A stretch of 10,271 bases of DNA from a bacterium (GTDB lineage Bacteria > Fidelibacterota > UBA2242), in assembly GCA_018895675.1 (NCBI GenBank), contig JAHIOG010000668.1:1-10271 (forward strand), given 5' to 3'. The position numbers and the translations under genes were made by a program. The number at the start of each line of letters is the position of its first letter. The first letter of the stretch is position 1. Under the pieces are notes generated by a model that was not told where the DNA came from, did not search any database, and worked only from the letters and a program-made list of their open reading frames with translations. Below, piece by piece: positions 6,562 through 10,271 of the stretch.

Positions 6562-7115
6562 TACATGATATTTTAACCGATACCGAAGACCGGATGAAAA
6601 AAAGTGTTGATACAATCCACCAGGAGCTGGCAGCCATTCGGACCGGAAGAGCAAATCCGGCTTTACTGGACTCTATTAAGGTCGATTATTATGGCTCTTT
6701 GATTCCGTTAAAACAGATTGCCAATGTCGCTACACCCGATCCTCGTTTACTGGTTGTGCAAGTCTTCGATCGAAATGCAGTTGTGGCAGTCGACAAAGCG
6801 ATAAAATCTGCAGATATAGGTCTGAATCCTCAAGTTGACGGAAATTTACTAAGACTTCCTATTCCTTCATTAACTGAAGAACGGCGCCATGAGTTGGTGA
6901 AGTTTTCTCATAAAATTGGTGAAGAGGGCAAAATTGCTATTCGGAATGTTCGCAGAGATGCAAATGACATGATCAAGGACCTTGAGAAAAAACATGAAAT
7001 ATCGGAAGATCAAAGTCATGATGCCCTGGAAAATACTCAGGAACTTACTGATAAATACACAAAGCAAATTGACGAACTGTTGAAAATGAAAGAAAAGGAT
7101 ATTCTTGACGTTTAA
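6558..7115 (+). CDS. frr: Ribosome recycling factor
   Basis: RRF, with EF-G, splits post-termination ribosomes. The 185-residue length matches the family exactly. Family features are IRTGRANPALLD (27-38), the domain II stretch YYGSLIPLKQIANV, the RLPIPSLTEERRHEL segment (99-113), and IRNVRRDAND (128-137), whose Arg 132 corresponds to a key residue of E. coli RRF. The long helices of domain I are evident in the charged C-terminal half. GGAGG (6547-6551) lies six bases before ATG 6558, inside the pyrH end, so the two are translationally coupled. It is the last gene of the forward cluster and is followed by a strong terminator. Confidence 0.97.
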   Translation: MIHDILTDTEDRMKKSVDTIHQELAAIRTGRANPALLDSIKVDYYGSLIPLKQIANVATPDPRLLVVQVFDRNAVVAVDKAIKSADIGLNPQVDGNLLRLPIPSLTEERRHELVKFSHKIGEEGKIAIRNVRRDANDMIKDLEKKHEISEDQSHDALENTQELTDKYTKQIDELLKMKEKDILDV

Positions 7116-7140
7116 TCAATTTATTTCCGGGGTATAAAAA

Positions 7141-7160
7141 GGGCTCTCAATCGAGAGCCC
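7141..7160. terminator. Bidirectional intrinsic terminator between frr and nrdJ
   Basis: GGGCTCTC (7141-7148) and GAGAGCCC (7153-7160) form a perfect eight-pair stem with a four-base loop. On the plus strand the stem is followed by GTTTATTTTA. On the minus strand it is followed by TTTTTATACC, from the A run at 7136-7140. It can therefore end both the rplM-frr transcript and the convergent nrdJ transcript. Confidence 0.92.
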
Positions 7161-7186
7161 GTTTATTTTATCGTTATACGCTTATT

Positions 7187-9604
7187 CTAACATTTTGAAA
7201 AACCGCAGGAAGTGCAGGTAACACAGCCGCTTTCATGATAGACAATTGAGCCACAATCCGGGCAGGTGGTGATGGCTTTTTTATTATCCATCTGAAATCT
7301 TCCGTCTCCGGTTGGGGCTACTGTTTTAGCCATCTGTTCCGGGGCTGGGTCATTAAACAGGAAATGAGGTTGGGTAACCGAACCTTTCTTTTTGCCTTCC
7401 CGTTCTTCCAGATACCATTCGAGCGCTTTGGCAATTGCATCCGGTGTAGATAAAATCTGGGTTCCATTTTCCCAAATGGGGCTGGGACCGCCAATTCCTT
7501 TTAATTGTTTGATGACGTCTCTGGTATCAATACCGGAACGCAGCGCCAGTGAAATTAACCGGCTGATAGCTTCGGATTCCACTTGCGCCTGGCTACCGGC
7601 TTTTCCAATATTGGTAAACACTTCACACAGACCGGTTTCATCTTCGTTGATCGTAACGTAAAGCGTTCCAAGTCCCGTGCGAATACGTTTGGTTACACCC
7701 CTGGTATTCTGGGGACGGACACGGGGATGGATACTGTTATCATTGCCATAAATAGGTCGGGGCGTTGTTGTATGACGAGTGGTTTTATCTGGCAAGTTGT
7801 CACCGATATAGAGCACCTGCTCATCCCGGCTGCCGTCCCGGTAGATTGTGATTCCTTTACAATCAGCTTCATAAGCCAACCAGTAGGCGTCCATAACATT
7901 TTGGACTGTCGCAGATTGGGGAAAATTACAGGTCTTCGATACGGCAGAGTCGGTCCATTTCTGGAATGCCGCTTGCATACGGACATGCCATTCCGGAGTA
8001 ATGTCATGAGCAGTTACAAATACTTTCTTAATAGAATCAGGAATCCCATCAATATTCTGGATGGAACCCTTCGCTGCCACCTTTTTCATCAACTGTTCCG
8101 AGTATATACCTGCCTTTTTACAGGTCTCTTCAAAGTATGGATTGACATATAGCAAATCGGTGCCGTCCATCACCCGTTTAGTAAACACCAGCGAGAAAAT
8201 TGGTTCAATACCGCTCGAACAATCGGCAAGCATGGAAATAGTGCCTGTCGGAGCAATGGTTGCAAACGTTGAGTTCCGCAGCTTGGGTCCATCCGGGAAG
8301 TAGATACTTTCATTCCAGGCTGTGAATGTTCCCCGGGATTCGCCTAATTTTATACTGGCTTCCCGGGCTGCTTTATAGATGGTGCTCATAAGTTCGTCAG
8401 CCAGATGTAGCGCTTCTTCGGAATTATAGGGGATATCAAGTTTGATGAGCACATCGGCAAATCCCATCACACCTAAGCCGATCTTACGGCTTTTTTTGAC
8501 CATTGTATCGATTTTTTTCAGGGGAAATTTATTAACGTCAATGACATTATCGAGAAAATGTATGGCGGTTTGGATTGTATCATTCATTCTGTCATAGTTA
8601 ATTTTACCGGAATCGATGAAATTTGACAGGTTTATTGACCCCAGGTTACATGCTTCGTTTGGTAACAACGGTTGTTCACCGCAGGGATTGGTTGCCTCGA
8701 TTTCGCCTAATTTGGGTGTTGGGTTCATTTTATTGATTTTATCAATAAAAATTATGCCGGGATCTCCGTTAGCCCATGCATTCCGGGCAATCAACTTAAA
8801 GACGTCTGCCGCATTTAGTGTACCGGAAACTGTTCTATCCACCGGGTTAATCAACTCGTACTGTTCCCGCTTCCGTACCTTCTCCATAAAATCATTGGTG
8901 ACAGCTACGGATATGTTAAAGTTTGTTAATTCCGCGTTGTTCTTCTTGCAGTCAATAAACTCCAGGATATCAGGATGATCGACGCGCAGAATGCCCATAT
9001 TGGCGCCTCTGCGGGTACCGCCCTGTTTGACTGCCTCCGTGGAGGCATTATAGACTTTCATAAAAGAGACCGGACCGCTTGCGACGCCGCTTGTGGTTTT
9101 TACAATACTCTTTTTTGGTCGTATTCGGCTAAAGGAAAATCCTGTTCCACCACCGCTCTTGTGAATAAGCGCCGTGTCTTTTAATGTCTGAAAGATGGAT
9201 TCCATGGAATCATCAACCGGAAGAACGAAACATGCGGACAACTGTCCTAGCTCACGTCCTGCATTCATAATAGTAGGGGAGTTGGGCAGGAAGTCCTTTT
9301 TTCGGAGCATCCGGAAAAACTTTTCAGATGTTTTCTGGACATTTACTTTACTGGTATAGTTACTGTCAGCTTCGGCAATTGCATTGGCAATGCGGTGCAG
9401 CAACTCATCCGGTGTTTCGGTGGGCTGACCGTTATTATCTCGCATCAGATAGCGTCGTTTTAAAACTTCAAGAGCGTTATCGGAAAAAAGTTTCTCGGTA
9501 TCGGTCTCTTTTTTTGGTGCAGAAACCGGTGTTTTAATCTGAGAAATGTCGTCCCGGGGTTCCTGTTTTTGGACTTCAAAATTAATGGCAAGGGGCTCAG
9601 ACAC
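7187..9604 (-). CDS. nrdJ: Class II (adenosylcobalamin-dependent) ribonucleotide reductase
   Basis: NrdJ reduces ribonucleotides to deoxyribonucleotides, using B12 to make a thiyl radical, without oxygen or a second subunit. From GTG 9604 it has 805 residues. Cys 125 (SACFVLPV) and Cys 319 (EACNLGSINL) fit the redox pair. Cys 308 in NPCGEQP, with Asn 306 and Glu 310, is the radical site; the 11-residue gap between 308 and 319 matches Thermotoga maritima NrdJ. GLGVMGFADVL and APTGTISMLADCSSG are class II motifs. A TSCPD-type domain (about 640-715) and a C-terminal zinc-ribbon with CPDC (781-784) and a final C-x4-C (800-805) follow. An upstream ATG (9766) would add 54 residues crossing the promoter. 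GTG 9604 instead has GAGGAGA eight bases before it. No ATP-cone is seen. Confidence 0.95.
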   Translation of the reverse strand: MSEPLAINFEVQKQEPRDDISQIKTPVSAPKKETDTEKLFSDNALEVLKRRYLMRDNNGQPTETPDELLHRIANAIAEADSNYTSKVNVQKTSEKFFRMLRKKDFLPNSPTIMNAGRELGQLSACFVLPVDDSMESIFQTLKDTALIHKSGGGTGFSFSRIRPKKSIVKTTSGVASGPVSFMKVYNASTEAVKQGGTRRGANMGILRVDHPDILEFIDCKKNNAELTNFNISVAVTNDFMEKVRKREQYELINPVDRTVSGTLNAADVFKLIARNAWANGDPGIIFIDKINKMNPTPKLGEIEATNPCGEQPLLPNEACNLGSINLSNFIDSGKINYDRMNDTIQTAIHFLDNVIDVNKFPLKKIDTMVKKSRKIGLGVMGFADVLIKLDIPYNSEEALHLADELMSTIYKAAREASIKLGESRGTFTAWNESIYFPDGPKLRNSTFATIAPTGTISMLADCSSGIEPIFSLVFTKRVMDGTDLLYVNPYFEETCKKAGIYSEQLMKKVAAKGSIQNIDGIPDSIKKVFVTAHDITPEWHVRMQAAFQKWTDSAVSKTCNFPQSATVQNVMDAYWLAYEADCKGITIYRDGSRDEQVLYIGDNLPDKTTRHTTTPRPIYGNDNSIHPRVRPQNTRGVTKRIRTGLGTLYVTINEDETGLCEVFTNIGKAGSQAQVESEAISRLISLALRSGIDTRDVIKQLKGIGGPSPIWENGTQILSTPDAIAKALEWYLEEREGKKKGSVTQPHFLFNDPAPEQMAKTVAPTGDGRFQMDNKKAITTCPDCGSIVYHESGCVTCTSCGFSKC

Positions 9605-9612
9605 TAAAAAAA

Positions 9613-9619
9613 TCTCCTC
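9613..9619 (-). promoter_or_regulatory. Ribosome binding site deciding the nrdJ start
   Basis: Read on the minus strand the bases are GAGGAGA, followed by eight bases (TTTTTTTA) and the GTG at 9604. No comparable SD precedes the in-frame ATG at 9766. This supports the GTG start and an 805-residue NrdJ. Confidence 0.8.
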
Positions 9620-9674
9620 ATAAATATTTTTGATTGTGGCTACCGTCAGGGTAAGCAAAAATTCAACCAAAACG

Positions 9675-9703
9675 AATATAGAAAAATGCAAGAAAGATGT
9701 CAA
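9675..9703 (-). promoter_or_regulatory. nrdJ promoter
   Basis: On the minus strand TTGACA (9698-9703, perfect) and TATATT (9675-9680, five of six) are separated by exactly 17 bases. Transcription should start near 9668, giving a leader of about 64 bases to the GTG start. The promoter lies within the region a longer NrdJ reading frame would cover. Confidence 0.8.
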
Positions 9704-9710
9704 GTCTAAA

Positions 9711-9726
9711 ACACAATATTTTGTGT
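9711..9726. promoter_or_regulatory. NrdR box upstream of nrdJ
   Basis: ACACAATATTTTGTGT is a 16-base near-palindrome with arms ACACAA and TTGTGT. Including flanks (9709-9728) the perfect arms reach eight bases. It fits the known NrdR consensus acaCwAtATaTwGtgt and sits seven bases upstream of the nrdJ -35. NrdR is the ATP/dATP-sensing repressor of ribonucleotide reductase genes. NrdR boxes usually come in pairs; only a degraded half-site is visible about two helical turns further upstream. nrdR itself is not in the window. Confidence 0.72.
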
Positions 9727-9847
9727 TTATCGACAAGATATTACACCAGCGGTGGTAAATATTCAATTATTAAAGTGTTACGAAAAATTAAGTAAAAAAT
9801 CACTGACGAAGGAGCGTAAAATTGCTGATAATTCACTTAAAATGGTT

Positions 9848-9876
9848 TTGAAAATAGTTAGATACTATTAAATTAT
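9848..9876 (+). promoter_or_regulatory. Candidate promoter for tRNA-Gly
   Basis: TTGAAA (9848-9853, five of six) and AATTAT (9871-9876, four of six) are 17 bases apart. The predicted start near 9883 is about 12 bases before the mature tRNA. The match is moderate in a very AT-rich stretch, so chance similarity is possible. Confidence 0.35.
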
Positions 9877-9894
9877 TTTCTGTTATTTGTCAAG

Positions 9895-9965
9895 GCGGGT
9901 GTAGTTCAATGGCAGAACACCAGCTTCCCAAGCTGGATACGGGGGTTCGATTCCCCTCACCCGCT
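9895..9965 (+). tRNA. tRNA-Gly (anticodon CCC)
   Basis: A complete cloverleaf of 71 bases is visible. The acceptor stem GCGGGTG (9895-9901) pairs with CACCCGC (9958-9964), with discriminator T 9965. The D arm is GTTC/GAAC (9904-9907, 9915-9918). The anticodon stem CCAGC/GCTGG (9920-9924, 9932-9936) holds the loop TTCCCAA with anticodon CCC at 9927-9929, reading GGG glycine codons. The T arm has loop TTCGATT (9946-9952). The terminal CCA is not encoded, so it must be added after transcription. Confidence 0.97.
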
Positions 9966-9996
9966 CAAACCTGTAAAAACAATAACTTAAGTACAT

Positions 9997-10039
9997 TAAC
10001 CCGATAGCCCGGAGCTCATTATTTGGCTGTAAAGGGTTA
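9997..10039 (+). repeat. Nested inverted repeat downstream of tRNA-Gly
   Basis: TAACCC (9997-10002) pairs with GGGTTA (10034-10039), and inside it AGCC (10006-10009) pairs with GGCT (10025-10028), giving a two-step hairpin with internal loops. No T run follows, so it is not a standard terminator. It could be a processing structure for the tRNA transcript or part of a decayed element. Confidence 0.4.
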
Positions 10040-10043
10040 TATA

Positions 10044-10175
10044 AAGTGGCATATTCTGCTATATTGTGTCCGTCGTGAAGGCTACGTATACCTGTTGCGT
10101 ATGCCACTTGCGTAAACCTCTCGTCTAATTATAAGCCACTTGATAGGTTAAATTGTTAACTCTAGAAGCCTTCAC
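10044..10175. repeat. Interleaved inverted repeats right of tRNA-Gly
   Basis: AAGTGGCATA (10044-10053) is the exact reverse complement of TATGCCACTT (10100-10109). GTGAAGGCT (10075-10083) is the exact reverse complement of AGCCTTCAC (10167-10175). The two pairs interleave, so they could form a pseudoknot if transcribed, or represent binding-site arms. GCCACTTG recurs directly at 10103-10110 and 10135-10142. The second pair reaches into the partial minus-strand ORF. I recognise no known element type. Confidence 0.55.
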
Positions 10176-10271
10176 TTTTGCGGCTGTGATGTTATTTACC
10201 GTGTAATTTCTGAGTAAGGCTTCCTGTATATTGGCTAATATTTCGCTGTTTTCCCCGAAGTCCTGTTGTAA
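10125..10271 (-). CDS. C-terminal end of an unrecognised protein, running off the window
   Basis: On the minus strand one frame is open from the window edge to TAG at 10125-10127, giving 48 residues (starting LQQDFGENSEILANIQEALL, ending NNLTYQVAYN). The composition is protein-like: charged and amphipathic, and a helix is plausible in EILANIQEALLRN. I do not recognise a family or motif. An open frame of this length can arise by chance about one time in ten, so it may not be a gene. If real, its start lies beyond the right edge. It ends about 160 bases from the tRNA-Gly gene, and the intervening stretch carries inverted repeats. Confidence 0.35.
   Translation of the reverse strand, partial: LQQDFGENSEILANIQEALLRNYTVNNITAAKVKASRVNNLTYQVAYN

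Noticed and set aside
9731..9746. Second NrdR box upstream of the first
   Set aside because: Only the core and right half (AATATCTTGT on the minus strand) match; the left half does not, and the spacing of about 20 bases differs from the usual three helical turns.
9605..9766. N-terminal 54-residue extension of NrdJ with a hydrophobic stretch
   Set aside because: It would translate the nrdJ promoter region, has no SD at its ATG, and a well-spaced SD precedes the downstream GTG.
9997..10039. Integron attC site or tRNA terminator
   Set aside because: The ends do not match the attC core-site consensus and there is no T run after the stem.
9883..10107. Minus-strand 74-codon ORF containing RGIEPPYPAWEAGVLPLNYTR
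   Set aside because: This peptide is the antisense translation of tRNA-Gly, a well-known source of spurious protein annotations. The rest of the frame has no support.

Overview
The window is mostly a conserved chromosomal housekeeping region, bordered on both sides by short stretches that look accessory or decayed. Moderate GC, clear Shine-Dalgarno (SD) sites at most genes, a class II (B12-dependent) ribonucleotide reductase and the order rplM-rpsI-rpsB-tsf-pyrH-frr point to a bacterium, possibly of the wider FCB group (Bacteroidota relatives). That lineage guess is from general impression only. Stop usage (TAA, TAG and TGA all end real genes) indicates the standard code.

Layout. 1-232: AT-rich, no gene seen. 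233-610: a broken BRO-N (phage antirepressor-like) gene with two in-frame stops and an apparent internal duplication. 585-713: a candidate promoter, a PyrR-binding RNA hairpin and an intrinsic terminator, together a pyrimidine attenuator. 730-3498: pyrR-pyrB-pyrC, tightly packed. 3589-7115: rplM-rpsI-rpsB-tsf-pyrH-frr, same strand. 7141-7160: a bidirectional terminator between convergent units. 7187-9604 (minus): the class II ribonucleotide reductase nrdJ, with a GTG start, a sigma-70-like promoter and an NrdR box upstream. 9895-9965: tRNA-Gly(CCC). 9966-10271: inverted repeats and the C-terminal end of an unrecognised minus-strand ORF that runs off the window.

How the genes fit together. PyrR senses uridine nucleotides and should bind the leader hairpin at 635-668 to favour termination at 684-713, so UMP limits its own synthesis through PyrB and PyrC. 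No convincing terminator separates pyrC from rplM. Read-through could therefore link pyrimidine supply to ribosomal proteins S2, S9 and L13, EF-Ts, ribosome recycling factor and the UMP kinase PyrH, which consumes the pathway's product. On the other strand NrdJ reduces ribonucleotides for DNA synthesis under probable NrdR control.

I found no clear new defence or mobile system. The most interesting items are the chimeric BRO-N relic abutting the pyr promoter, the compact PyrR attenuator ahead of a possible pyr-translation super-operon, and interleaved inverted repeats near the right edge.
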